Below, piece by piece: positions 41,857-51,247 of a stretch of 54,756 bases of DNA; within the stretch, counting starts at the first letter, position 1; each line of letters opens with the position of its first letter. The translations under genes and the position numbers were made by a program. Source of the DNA: an uncultured Mycoplasmatota bacterium (GTDB taxonomy: Bacteria > Bacillota_I > Bacilli_A > RF39 > UBA660); assembly GCA_900546715.1 (NCBI GenBank), contig UREA01000009.1, positions 1 through 54,756 of the forward strand, given 5' to 3'. Below the pieces are notes generated by a model. That model ran no database searches, was not told the DNA's origin, and saw only the letters and a list, made by a program, of their open reading frames with translations.

Positions 41857-43200
41857 TTGAAAACAGATGAACTTTTTACCAAATTTTTAAATGATATTCA
41901 AGAACAAGTTACACAGAATGCCTTTACTATTTGGTTTTCAAAACTTGAGCTTTTGTCAATTGTTAATAATGTTGTGACAATTAAAGTACCTATGGAAATA
42001 CATAAACAAATGTTAAGTGAAACTTATAAAGATATAATAGATGCAACATTCTTTTCCTTAACAGGAGTTAATTATACTTTTAAATATATTACCGAAGATG
42101 AGGTTGAAACATTTACAGAGCCACTACTTGATGAAAGAATAGATAATAAAGAAATAGAGTGGAATACTAACTTAAATCCCAAATTTACTTTTGATTCTTT
42201 TATAGTAGGAAATTCCAATAGACTGGCTTTTGTAGCTGCTAGAGCAGTAGCTGAGGCACCAGGGACAATTCATAATCCATTATTTATTTATGGAAGAAGT
42301 GGGCTTGGAAAGACACATTTGATGCAAGCAATAGGAAATTACATTCATGAACATAGTGATTTAAAAGTACTTTATACTACTAGTAATGAATTTATGACAG
42401 AATTTACGGGGATTGCATCACAAGGAAATAATATAAATTATGCTAATGAATTTAAGAATAAATATCGCAATGTCGATGTACTAATTATTGATGATATCCA
42501 ATTTTTAGTTGGAGCAGAGCGGACGCAACAAGAATTTTTCCACACATTTAATGCTCTGCATCAAGCTAATAAACAAATAATTATTAGTAGTGATAAGAGT
42601 CCTGATGATTTAAAGAAAATAGAAGAGCGACTTAGAAGTAGGTTTATGTGGGGACTTCCAGTTGATATTTATCCACCAGATTTTAACCTTCGGTGTGAAA
42701 TAATTAAAGCCAAGGTAAAAAATACGAGTATTGAAAATAAATTAACACCAGATGCAATTGATTATATTGCTAATTCTTGTGTTAATGATGTTAGACATAT
42801 TGAAGGAACAATTAATAGATTGCTCGCTTATTCAGCGATGATGGTTCCCGATAAAATAACGCTAGATTTTGCAAATGAAGCTTTGAGGGATTATGTTAAT
42901 ACAAATATATATATCAACAATTCGATTGCTTCAATTCAAAATGTTGTGGCGGAATATTTCAATATATCGGTGGATGATTTAAAAAGTAAGAAAAGAACTA
43001 ATAGTGTTGTTAGACCAAGGCATATTGCAATGTATTTATGTCGCGAGGAAACGGATGAAAACTTAGCTAAAATTGGACTAGAATTTGGAGGTAGAGATCA
43101 TTCAACTGTATCAACAGCAATTGATAAGATAAAAGAAGAATTAGAAACCAACGATAGTCTTAATAATATGTTGAAAGAAATTAAAACTAAGTTGCAATAA
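41857..43200 (+). CDS. dnaA: Chromosomal replication initiator DnaA
   Basis: A 447-residue initiator. I start it at TTG 41857 (GGGGTGAGG upstream), giving KTDELFTKFLNDIQEQVTQN as domain I, rather than the longer frame from 41800. Domain I (to about 85), a short domain II, and AAA+ domain III with Walker A GRSGLGKTHL, Walker B VLIIDDIQFL and the sensor region SDKSPDDLKKIEERLRSRF. Domain IV has the DnaA signature GGRDHSTVSTAI. It is flanked by DnaA boxes on both sides. Confidence 0.97.
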   Translation: MKTDELFTKFLNDIQEQVTQNAFTIWFSKLELLSIVNNVVTIKVPMEIHKQMLSETYKDIIDATFFSLTGVNYTFKYITEDEVETFTEPLLDERIDNKEIEWNTNLNPKFTFDSFIVGNSNRLAFVAARAVAEAPGTIHNPLFIYGRSGLGKTHLMQAIGNYIHEHSDLKVLYTTSNEFMTEFTGIASQGNNINYANEFKNKYRNVDVLIIDDIQFLVGAERTQQEFFHTFNALHQANKQIIISSDKSPDDLKKIEERLRSRFMWGLPVDIYPPDFNLRCEIIKAKVKNTSIENKLTPDAIDYIANSCVNDVRHIEGTINRLLAYSAMMVPDKITLDFANEALRDYVNTNIYINNSIASIQNVVAEYFNISVDDLKSKKRTNSVVRPRHIAMYLCREETDENLAKIGLEFGGRDHSTVSTAIDKIKEELETNDSLNNMLKEIKTKLQ

Positions 43201-43310
43201 TGTTGATAAGTTGAAGTGAAAAAAATGCCGAAATATGAAGAAAAAAGTTGATAAATGGAAAGTTATCAACATTAATAACACTATTATTAATATAAATAAT
43301 AAATATATAA
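43201..43310. other. oriC, downstream part: DnaA boxes and AT-rich unwinding region
   Basis: Between dnaA and dnaN lie TGTTGATAA (43201), AGTTGATAA (43246) and TTATCAACA (43263), then about 40 bases of nearly pure A/T (43272-43310). That is the arrangement expected of a bipartite Bacillus-type origin with the DNA unwinding element after dnaA. I could not make out clear DnaA-trios. Confidence 0.8.
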
Positions 43311-43329
43311 GAAAGAAGGAGAGAAAAAT

Positions 43330-44448
43330 ATGAAATGGAGTATTGAAAAAGGAGTTATTTTAGAAGCATTAAATAATGTTACAAAAGCATTATCACAAAG
43401 AACAACTATACCAGTATTAAATGGAATAGTATTTGATGTTAGTGAAAAGGGAATTGAACTTATGGCTAGTGATACAGAACTAACTATTAAAGTAATGATT
43501 GAAGAAAGTGACATTAAACATTTAGAGGGTAGTGGAAAAATAATTATTCAAAGTAAATATTTTATTGATATGATAAGAAAAATGCCTGCGGATGTTATTG
43601 ATTTTGAAATAGAAGATAATTTAAAGATAAAAATATCAACCCCTAATAATCAATATCGACTTAATTGTTATAATCCAATGGATTATCCAAATATTAATAT
43701 GGAAAGAGGTAGTGATGCTATTAATATACCTGCAAGTGTTTTAAGAGAAATTATTAATCAAACATCATATGCATTATCTACTCAAGAAGTAAGACCATTA
43801 CTTACAGGTATTAATTTTAAAATAAATGGAGATATATTAGAATGTATTGCTACAGATTCTTATCGTTTATCTAAAAAAAATATTAAGTTAGATAGTCCGG
43901 TAGAAAAACTTATTAATATAGTTATACCTGGAAGAAGTATTACAGAACTTGAAAAAATAATTAGTGATGAAGAAAATGTGGAAATTCATGTATTTACCAA
44001 CAAAATATTATTTATCTATAAAAATATAAGTGTTCAAAGTAATTTACTTAGTGGATCATATCCAGAAACAAGTCATTTTATACCTAATGATTTTGCATAT
44101 ATGATTAATTTAAATTTAAAAGAATTCTTTGATGCGGTAGATAGAGCAAGTATATTAGCTCAAAATAAAGAAAGAAATATTATAAAGATGCATATTGAAG
44201 ATAAAGATATGATTATTACATCTTCTTCAAGTGAACTTGGAATAGCTGAAGAAAAATTACATATTGATTGTAATAATAAAGAAAAAATTGAAATATCATT
44301 TAGTTCAAAATATATGATGGATGCCTTAAAGGTTATTAAAGAAGATAATATATTGTTATTAATTAATACTGATGATAAACCAATTTTAATTAAACCTGTT
44401 ACAGATGAAACACTTTTAGAGTTAATTTTACCTGTAAAAACTTATTAA
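43330..44448 (+). CDS. dnaN: DNA polymerase III beta subunit (sliding clamp)
   Basis: A 372-residue clamp that holds polymerase on DNA. It has three similar domains: MKWSIEKGVILEALNNVTKALSQ with IPVLNGIVFDV; then INIPASVLREIINQTSYAL with RPLLTGINF; then LKEFFDAVDRASILA. The C-terminus TDETLLELILPVKTY gives the usual peptide-binding pocket end. AAGAAGGAG precedes the ATG. Confidence 0.97.
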   Translation: MKWSIEKGVILEALNNVTKALSQRTTIPVLNGIVFDVSEKGIELMASDTELTIKVMIEESDIKHLEGSGKIIIQSKYFIDMIRKMPADVIDFEIEDNLKIKISTPNNQYRLNCYNPMDYPNINMERGSDAINIPASVLREIINQTSYALSTQEVRPLLTGINFKINGDILECIATDSYRLSKKNIKLDSPVEKLINIVIPGRSITELEKIISDEENVEIHVFTNKILFIYKNISVQSNLLSGSYPETSHFIPNDFAYMINLNLKEFFDAVDRASILAQNKERNIIKMHIEDKDMIITSSSSELGIAEEKLHIDCNNKEKIEISFSSKYMMDALKVIKEDNILLLINTDDKPILIKPVTDETLLELILPVKTY

Positions 44449-44469
44449 AAAACTTAAAAATATTAAAAA

Positions 44470-44501
44470 AAGGAAGAAAATTGATGTTTTCTTCCTTTTT
44501 T
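44470..44501 (+). terminator. Terminator after dnaN
   Basis: AGGAAGAAAA, TTGATG, TTTTCTTCCTTTTTT. It separates dnaA-dnaN from the comK-like gene. Confidence 0.85.
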
Positions 44502-44556
44502 CGACAAAATTTTTAAGTTCTTTGTAGTAGAATAGAGAACTTAAAGAGGGATGTAT

Positions 44557-44985
44557 ATGGATTATATTATAAATAAGAATACTATTTTTATGGAATTTAA
44601 TGGGGAAAGCACTGTTATTTATGAAGATAGCAAAAAAGTTTTTTTTAAGGGCGATAAAGAAAATGATATTTTAAATGATAGTTGTATTTATTATGGAAGT
44701 ACATTAAAGGGAAGAATTGTTAGTTGTAAGAGACTTATCAACACAAACTATAAAGTTCCAATATTAATTAGTGAAAAAAATAATTTGTTATTTTTTTATA
44801 TTAAAGATAATGATAATGTTTATTGGTTTAATTTTTTAAGTATTAAAAGTTATCATAAGGTTGAAAATAAAATATTAGTAATTTTTAATAATGGTCAAAG
44901 ATTATTGTTGAATGTAAGTTATACAATTTTTCATAATCAAATACTTAGATGTAGTAGATTAATGGTTGTTTATAGTACTAGATAG
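44557..44985 (+). CDS. ComK-like transcription factor
   Basis: A 142-residue protein. It aligns with Bacillus ComK at several points: SCIYYGSTLKGR (ComK SCRFFGSSYAGR), KVPILISEKNNLLFF (ComK PPIMVDPSNQIFLF) and NGQRLLLNVSYTIFHNQILR (NGKTMELPISYNSFENQVYR). The order and spacing agree, and the C-terminal ~35 residues of ComK are absent, as in some short homologues. ComK activates competence genes by binding AT-boxes. I start it at the second ATG, with GAGGG upstream. Its place between dnaN and recF is usually held by yaaA. No competence genes lie in this window. Confidence 0.72.
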   Translation: MDYIINKNTIFMEFNGESTVIYEDSKKVFFKGDKENDILNDSCIYYGSTLKGRIVSCKRLINTNYKVPILISEKNNLLFFYIKDNDNVYWFNFLSIKSYHKVENKILVIFNNGQRLLLNVSYTIFHNQILRCSRLMVVYSTR

Positions 44986-45036
44986 AAATTTATTATTAAA
45001 AGTCTAATTTATCTTTTAAATGGCTTAATTTTGTGA

Positions 45037-45065
45037 TATAATTAATATGTATATAGGTATACATA
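45037..45065 (+). promoter_or_regulatory. recF promoter region with 8-bp palindrome
   Basis: An extended -10 (TGTGATATAAT; TATAAT at 45037-45042) is followed by TATGTATA, TAGG, TATACATA at 45046-45065, covering the likely start of transcription. Possible operator or mRNA 5' hairpin. The -35 is poor. Confidence 0.45.
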
Positions 45066-45108
45066 TCTATGATAAATTTTTAGTAGCAATCTTTAAAGGG
45101 GGCAAAAA

Positions 45109-46209
45109 GTGAAAATTGATAATATTAGTTTGGTTAATTTTAGAAACTATGAGAAATTAGATGTTAGCTTTGGAAAGTCTTTAAATATTTTTTATGGAAA
45201 GAATGGTAGTGGAAAAACTAATTTAATTGAAGCAATCTATATTTTAGCACTTACTAAATCTTTTAGAATAAGTAATGATAAGCTACTTATTAAAAAAGGA
45301 AGTATTAAAAGTAAGGTTAGAGGAGAAATAATTAAAAATGATGATTCTACGAAATATGCAGTTGTAATTAGTAATGAAGGTAAAACTGTAGAAATTAATG
45401 ATACAAAAGTAGATAAAATAAGTGATTATGTATCAAGAATTAATATAATACTTTTTAATCCAGTAGATACCAGATTGATTGATGAGGCACCTGTTGATAG
45501 AAGAAAAATGCTTAATATAGAGATTAGTCAATTAAATAAAGAATATTTAATTATTTTAGCTAATTATAATAGGATTTTAAAACAAAGAAATTTTTATTTA
45601 AGAAGTATGTATGTTAATGGAAATAATGATACTAATTATTTAAATATATTAACTAATAAGCTAATTGAATATGGACTTTTAATTAATAAATATCGGAGTG
45701 AATTTATCCAAAATATTAATAAATATATAACAGAAATATATAGTAATATTTTTAAGAGTGGAGAATTAAAAATCAAGTATGTTTCTAATTATAATAATAA
45801 GAACAGTAGTAAGTTACTAAAAAGTTATCAACAAAATTATAAGAAAGAAATGGAAGTTGGTAAGACTTTAATAGGAATTCATCATGATGATATTTTATTT
45901 TTTCTTGATAATTATAATTTGAAAGAATGGGGTAGTGAAGGACAAAGAAAAAATGCTATTATATCCTTTAAACTTGCAGAAATTAAAGTAATAAATGAGA
46001 TAAAAAAAATAAATCCGATATTAATATTAGATGATTTATTTAGTGAACTTGATAAAGAAAAAATAGGTAATATATTAAAATTATTAGATGAAGATGTACA
46101 AACATTTATAACTACTACCGAAATTAATAAAGTAGATAAAAAAATATTAAAGAAAGCAAAAATATTTGAAGTAGATAATGGAAAACTTAAGGAGGAAAAA
46201 CATGAATAA
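45109..46209 (+). CDS. recF: DNA replication and repair protein RecF
   Basis: A 366-residue SMC-like ATPase that loads RecA at gaps. GTG start with AAAGGGGG upstream. Motifs: Walker A FYGKNGSGKTNLIEAI, DTRLIDEAPVDRRKMLN, GIHHDDILFFLD, signature WGSEGQRKNAIISF and Walker B PILILDDLFSELD. Length normal. It overlaps gyrB by 8 bases. Confidence 0.96.
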   Translation: MKIDNISLVNFRNYEKLDVSFGKSLNIFYGKNGSGKTNLIEAIYILALTKSFRISNDKLLIKKGSIKSKVRGEIIKNDDSTKYAVVISNEGKTVEINDTKVDKISDYVSRINIILFNPVDTRLIDEAPVDRRKMLNIEISQLNKEYLIILANYNRILKQRNFYLRSMYVNGNNDTNYLNILTNKLIEYGLLINKYRSEFIQNINKYITEIYSNIFKSGELKIKYVSNYNNKNSSKLLKSYQQNYKKEMEVGKTLIGIHHDDILFFLDNYNLKEWGSEGQRKNAIISFKLAEIKVINEIKKINPILILDDLFSELDKEKIGNILKLLDEDVQTFITTTEINKVDKKILKKAKIFEVDNGKLKEEKHE

Positions 46210-48118
46210 AGAAACACATTATACTGATGCGGATATACAGGTTTTAGAAGGACTTGAAGCAGTTCGTAAAAGACCTGGTATGTATATTGGATCAACTGGA
46301 GAAAAGGGACTTCATCATTTAGTTTGGGAAATTGTTGATAATGCTGTAGATGAAGCATTAGCAGGTTTTTGTGATGATATTGAAGTAATTGTTGATAAAG
46401 GCGATGTTATTGAGGTTCGAGATGATGGACGCGGTATTCCAACTGGAATTAATGAAAAAACTGGTTTATCAACAGTTGAAACTATATTTACAGTACTTCA
46501 TGCTGGAGGTAAATTTGGTGGTGAAGGCTATAAGGTAAGTGGAGGACTTCATGGTGTTGGAGCTTCAGTTGTTAATGCCTTATCAAAATGGTTAGAAGTT
46601 AGAATTTATCGTGATGGTAATGTATACTTTCAAAGATTTGAAAATGGAGGACATCCTGTTGAACCTTTAAAAATAATAGATTCTTGTGATATTGATAGAA
46701 CTGGAAGTACAATAAGATTTGAACCAGATGAAACAATTTTTCGGGAAACTACCCATTATGATTATGATATATTATATAAGAGATTACAAGAAATTGCTTT
46801 TCTAAATAAAGGACTTAGAATAAACTTATATGATTTAAGAGAAGATGATAAACATGATACATTCCTATATAATGGAGGAATTATTGAATATGTAGAGATG
46901 CTTAATAAGAATAAAACTGTCTTACATGAAGATGTTATTTATTTAAGTGGGGAAGAAGATGGAATATTTTTTGAAGTAGCTTGTCAATATAATGATGGAT
47001 ATAATTCAAATATTTATTCATTTACAAATAATATTAATACTTATGAAGGTGGTACTCATGAAGATGGGGTAAAACTTGCTTTAACTAGAGTTATTAATAA
47101 GTATGCTCGTAATAATAAAATATTAAAAGATAAAGATGAAGCTTTAACGGGTGATGATGTTAGAGAAGGTTTAACAATGATTATTTCTTGTAAGCATCCA
47201 GATCCGCAATTTGAAGGACAAACAAAGACAAAGCTTGGAAATAGTGAAGTTAAAAAAATAGCTAGTGATGTTTTTGGTAATGGATTTGAAAGATATTTAA
47301 TGGAAAATCCAAATATTGCTAAGATAATTATTGAAAAAGCATTATCGGCATCTCGGGCGAGAATTGCGGCGAAGAAAGCTCGAGAAACTGTTAGAAGAAA
47401 AGGAGATCTTGAAATTACTGCTTTTTATGGAAAACTAACTGATTGTAAGAGTAAGGATCCAAGCGAATCAGAAATTTTCTTAGTCGAAGGGGATTCAGCT
47501 GGTGGTTCTGCTAAAAGTGGTAGAGATTATATGACCCAAGCAATCCTTCCTTTAAGAGGTAAGATTTTAAATGTTGAAAAAGCTAGACTTGATAGAGCTT
47601 TAAGTAACGAAGAAATAAAAACAATAATTACAGCATTTGGTACAGGTATTGGTGATGAATTTGATTTATCAAAGTTAAGATATGACAAAATTATTATTAT
47701 GACCGATGCCGATGTCGATGGATCACATATTAGAGTATTGTTACTTACTTTGTTTTATCGTTTCTTTAGACCAATTGTTGAAGCTGGTCATGTTTATGCT
47801 GCAATGCCACCGTTATTTAAAATTACCCATGGAAAAACTATTAAATATGTAGTTGATGAAAAAGAAAAAGATGAATATTTAGCAAGTTTACCTGCCAATG
47901 TGAAGGTAGAAATTGCTCGTAATAAAGGGCTTGGAGAAATGGATCCGGATGAACTTAGAGATACAACAATGTCTAAAGCTACTAGAACTTTGAAACAAAT
48001 TACAGTGGATGACTTGCAAGCTGCGGATGCGGCATTTGAAAAATTAATGGGTGAAGCAGTAGAACCAAGAAGAGAATTTATTGAACAAAGAGCTGGTTTA
48101 GCTAATCTAGATTTATAG
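46202..48118 (+). CDS. gyrB: DNA gyrase subunit B
   Basis: A 638-residue ATPase subunit. GHKL ATP site: EIVDNAVDEALAGF, VRDDGRGIPTG and GLHGVGASVVNALS. Transducer domain, then TOPRIM with LVEGDSAGGSAKSGRD and MTDADVDGSHI. C-terminal GEAVEPRREFIEQ. I use the ATG at 46202 with AAGGAGG, not the frame start at 46178 inside recF. gyrA follows after 10 bases. Confidence 0.97.
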   Translation: MNKETHYTDADIQVLEGLEAVRKRPGMYIGSTGEKGLHHLVWEIVDNAVDEALAGFCDDIEVIVDKGDVIEVRDDGRGIPTGINEKTGLSTVETIFTVLHAGGKFGGEGYKVSGGLHGVGASVVNALSKWLEVRIYRDGNVYFQRFENGGHPVEPLKIIDSCDIDRTGSTIRFEPDETIFRETTHYDYDILYKRLQEIAFLNKGLRINLYDLREDDKHDTFLYNGGIIEYVEMLNKNKTVLHEDVIYLSGEEDGIFFEVACQYNDGYNSNIYSFTNNINTYEGGTHEDGVKLALTRVINKYARNNKILKDKDEALTGDDVREGLTMIISCKHPDPQFEGQTKTKLGNSEVKKIASDVFGNGFERYLMENPNIAKIIIEKALSASRARIAAKKARETVRRKGDLEITAFYGKLTDCKSKDPSESEIFLVEGDSAGGSAKSGRDYMTQAILPLRGKILNVEKARLDRALSNEEIKTIITAFGTGIGDEFDLSKLRYDKIIIMTDADVDGSHIRVLLLTLFYRFFRPIVEAGHVYAAMPPLFKITHGKTIKYVVDEKEKDEYLASLPANVKVEIARNKGLGEMDPDELRDTTMSKATRTLKQITVDDLQAADAAFEKLMGEAVEPRREFIEQRAGLANLDL

Positions 48119-48128
48119 GGAGGTTATA

Positions 48129-50603
48129 ATGGATAGAATAGTACAAAATAATATAGTTGAAGAAATAGAACAGTCATTTATCGACTATTCCATGAGTGTT
48201 ATCGTATCAAGAGCGATACCTGACTTACGAGATGGCTTAAAACCAGTTCATAGAAGAATACTTTATTCAATGTTTGAATCTGGATATTTACCAAGTGCTC
48301 AATATAAAAAATGTGCGAGAGTAGTTGGGGATGTAATGGGTAAATATCATCCTCATGGTGACTCCTCAATATATGAAGCATTAGTAAGAATGGCTCAAGA
48401 CTTTAGTTATCGTTATATGTTAATTGATGGTCATGGAAACTTTGGTAATATGGATGGTGACGGAGCTGCTGCTTATCGTTATACCGAATCAAGACTTTCC
48501 AAAATTTCTTTGGAATTACTTCGAGATATTAATAAAAATACAGTAAATTTTGTGCCAAACTTTGATGAATCACTAGAAGAACCTGAAGTTTTACCAAGTA
48601 GATATCCAAATATTTTGGTAAACGGAACTATGGGGATTGCTGTTGGTATGGCAACAAATATTCCACCACATAATTTAGGTGAAGTAATTGATGGTTGTGT
48701 TGCATATATAGATAATCCAGATATTGATACTGATGGTTTAATGCAATATATTAAAGGTCCTGATTTTCCAACTGGTGCAATTATTTTAGGTAATTCTGGA
48801 ATAAAAAAAGCTTATGAAACTGGTAAAGGAACTATAACTATAAGATGTAAAGCAGAAATTGAAGAAGAAGGAAATAAGCATCGTATAGTAATTACGGAAA
48901 TTCCTTATGGAGTAAATACTTTAGAATTAAAAAAACGTATTGGAGAATTAGTTCGAGATAAAGTATTAGAAGGTATTTCTGATTATCATGAAGAAACTAA
49001 TTTAGAAAATGGTATAAAAATCGTTATTACTTTAAAAAAGGAAGCAAATGGTAGTGTAGTTCTTAATAATTTATATAAACATACTCAATTACAAACATCT
49101 TTTGGTATCAATTTGCTTATGATTGATAATGGTACACCAAGAACTTTGGGATTAAAAGATATAATTTCTAAATATATAGATTTTCAAAGAGAAGTTATAA
49201 TTAGAAGGACAAAATTTGAATTAGATAAAGCAGAAAAAAGAGTACACATCTTAGAAGGTTATAAAATTGCTTTAGATAATATTGATGAAGTAATAAGAAT
49301 TATTAAAGAGTCTAAAGCTGATAGTGAAGCTAAAGAAAAATTAATGAGTAAATTTGGCTTTAGTGAAATTCAAACAGATAATATTTTAGAATTAAAATTA
49401 CGTCGTTTGACAGGTTTAGAAAGAGAAAAAATTGAAGAGGAATTAAATGCTTTACATATCGAAATTGATCGTTTAAGAGGTATACTTGCTGATAATGAAA
49501 AGGTTCTTGCTATCATTAAAGAAGAAATGTTAGATATTAAATCTAGATTTGGTGATGAAAGAAGAACAAAAATTGATATGACAGCAATAGATTATATTGA
49601 AGATGAATCTTTAATTCCAGTGGAAGATGTATTAGTTGTTCTTACTCACAATGGGTATATAAAGAGAACTACTGCTGATACATTTAAATCACAAAATCGT
49701 GGTGGTGTAGGAATTAAAGGTATGGCAACAAATGATGAAGATTTTGTTGAACAAATGATTAACATATCAACACATGATTCTACTTTATTCTTTACAAATA
49801 AAGGAAAAGTTTATCGAATTAAAGGCTATGAAATACCAGAATTTAGTCGTCAATCAAAGGGAATACCAATAGTTAATTTACTTCCAATTGAAAAAGACGA
49901 AAAAGTTAATGCAGTTATCAACATTAATGATGAAAATGTCGGAAAATATCTGTTATTTGCAACAAAACAAGGTATTGTTAAGAAAACATTATTAACAGAA
50001 TTTGTTAATATCCGTAACAATGGAAAGATTTGTATTACTTTACGTGATGATGATGAATTAATTGATGTTAAGATGACTGATGGTAATAGTTTAGTTTTAC
50101 TTGGTAGTAATGCTGGTAGAATGGTTAAATTTAATGAAAATGAAATTAGAGTAATGGGTAGAACAGCTAGTGGAGTTCGGGGAATTAACCTAGAAAATGG
50201 CACCTGTATATGCTTAGAAATAGTTAATGATGATGATCTTATTTTATTAGTTACTGAAAAGGGTTATGGTAAACAAACTTATGTTCGTGATTTTAGACAA
50301 ACAAAACGTGGAAGCAAAGGCGTAAAAGCCCTAAATATAACTGAAAAGAACGGAAATTTAGTAGCAGTAAAAATAGTTAGACCAGATAAAGAACTAGTAA
50401 TTATGACAGATTCAGGAATGACAATGAGAATGCCTTTAGATCAAATATCAGTTTTAGGAAGAGTAACCCAAGGCTTAAGACTTATCAACTTAAGAGAAAA
50501 TCAAAAAGTTTCTACAATAAGTTTGGTAGATAAAGTAGAAGAAGAAACATCTATTTCAGACGATGTAGCGGAAGAAACAACATTAACAGACGAAAATAAC
50601 TAG
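48129..50603 (+). CDS. gyrA: DNA gyrase subunit A
   Basis: An 824-residue DNA-breaking subunit. The N-terminal domain has VIVSRAIPDLRDGLKPVHRRIL and, near residue 120, AAAYRYTESRLS with the catalytic Tyr. The quinolone region reads YHPHGDSSIYEALVRM. The C-terminal beta-pinwheel has several repeats, with the GyrA-box-like QNRGGVGIKG near 520 and later TKRGSKGVKAL. The acidic tail is typical. GGGAGG precedes the ATG. Confidence 0.97.
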   Translation: MDRIVQNNIVEEIEQSFIDYSMSVIVSRAIPDLRDGLKPVHRRILYSMFESGYLPSAQYKKCARVVGDVMGKYHPHGDSSIYEALVRMAQDFSYRYMLIDGHGNFGNMDGDGAAAYRYTESRLSKISLELLRDINKNTVNFVPNFDESLEEPEVLPSRYPNILVNGTMGIAVGMATNIPPHNLGEVIDGCVAYIDNPDIDTDGLMQYIKGPDFPTGAIILGNSGIKKAYETGKGTITIRCKAEIEEEGNKHRIVITEIPYGVNTLELKKRIGELVRDKVLEGISDYHEETNLENGIKIVITLKKEANGSVVLNNLYKHTQLQTSFGINLLMIDNGTPRTLGLKDIISKYIDFQREVIIRRTKFELDKAEKRVHILEGYKIALDNIDEVIRIIKESKADSEAKEKLMSKFGFSEIQTDNILELKLRRLTGLEREKIEEELNALHIEIDRLRGILADNEKVLAIIKEEMLDIKSRFGDERRTKIDMTAIDYIEDESLIPVEDVLVVLTHNGYIKRTTADTFKSQNRGGVGIKGMATNDEDFVEQMINISTHDSTLFFTNKGKVYRIKGYEIPEFSRQSKGIPIVNLLPIEKDEKVNAVININDENVGKYLLFATKQGIVKKTLLTEFVNIRNNGKICITLRDDDELIDVKMTDGNSLVLLGSNAGRMVKFNENEIRVMGRTASGVRGINLENGTCICLEIVNDDDLILLVTEKGYGKQTYVRDFRQTKRGSKGVKALNITEKNGNLVAVKIVRPDKELVIMTDSGMTMRMPLDQISVLGRVTQGLRLINLRENQKVSTISLVDKVEEETSISDDVAEETTLTDENN

Positions 50604-50610
50604 TATTTTT

Positions 50611-50640
50611 AAAACAACACATAAAGTGTTGTTTTTTTTT
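50611..50640 (+). terminator. Terminator after gyrA
   Basis: AAAACAACAC, ATAAA, GTGTTGTTTTTTTTTT. Confidence 0.9.
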
Positions 50641-50812
50641 GTATGCTAAATTTTCCCAGAAGTTAGCCAAAAAACACATCATTTTTAAATTTTTATTAAA
50701 TTATTTTATAAGTTATCAACATTATTTTTGAGCTGCAACGTTTACTATTTAAATATTATATTTATCTTTTTAGTTAACATAATGTGTCAACATTTAGTTT
50801 CTGTAGAAACTA

Positions 50813-50828
50813 TGTTTCACGTGAAACA
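50813..50828. promoter_or_regulatory. parS site 1
   Basis: TGTTTCACGTGAAACA, 16 of 16 to the bacterial parS consensus, a perfect palindrome bound by ParB. Confidence 0.95.
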
Positions 50829-50977
50829 TTGAAATTATTTGTAGTTTCAATAATATTATTATTGAAACTTTAATAAACAAAATATTTTATATAATACATT
50901 GATAAATTTTTTTATTAAAGTATATTAAGATAATTTAATATTTATACTTTATTATATAAATTTTATTTTGTAGTTAA

Positions 50978-50993
50978 TGTTCCACGTGAAACA
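50978..50993. promoter_or_regulatory. parS site 2
   Basis: TGTTCCACGTGAAACA, the parS form common in Bacillus. The palindrome extends outward to GTTAA/TTAAC (50973-50998). Confidence 0.95.
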
Positions 50994-51084
50994 TTAACAA
51001 TTGTTATTGTGATTTATTATATATAAGAAAAATATTATTAATTGTTTATTATATATTAAAGATATTTTATAACAAATCATACAA

Positions 51085-51100
51085 TGTTTCACGTGAAACA
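51085..51100. promoter_or_regulatory. parS site 3
   Basis: TGTTTCACGTGAAACA within a perfect 24-bp palindrome (51081-51104). Confidence 0.95.
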
Positions 51101-51193
51101 TTGTGTTGATAACTAGTATTAATACTGTTTATAATTTATTTAAATAGTTTCATTAGTATAATTAATATATTTTATTATTATCGTGGTTGCTAA

Positions 51194-51209
51194 TGTTTCA
51201 CGTGGAACA
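51194..51209. promoter_or_regulatory. parS site 4
   Basis: TGTTTCACGTGGAACA (one arm variant). It lies within the former 3' reading frame of the truncated PBP gene. Confidence 0.92.
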
Positions 51210-51247
51210 TTATGTTGATAAATAGTATTTCCTTGATGATCAACGAT

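Larger units (their letters stand above)
50713..51221. other. DnaA boxes around the parS cluster
   Basis: Three exact TTATCAACA-type boxes: 50713-50721 (+), 51104-51112 (-) and 51213-51221 (-). The second touches the extended parS3 palindrome and the last lies 4 bases after parS4. Otherwise this 600-base gap is plain AT-rich DNA apart from the parS sites. Confidence 0.55.

Noticed and set aside
43272..43310. DnaA-trio elements
   Set aside because: The stretch is A/T-rich but I could not find a convincing trio array next to the boxes.
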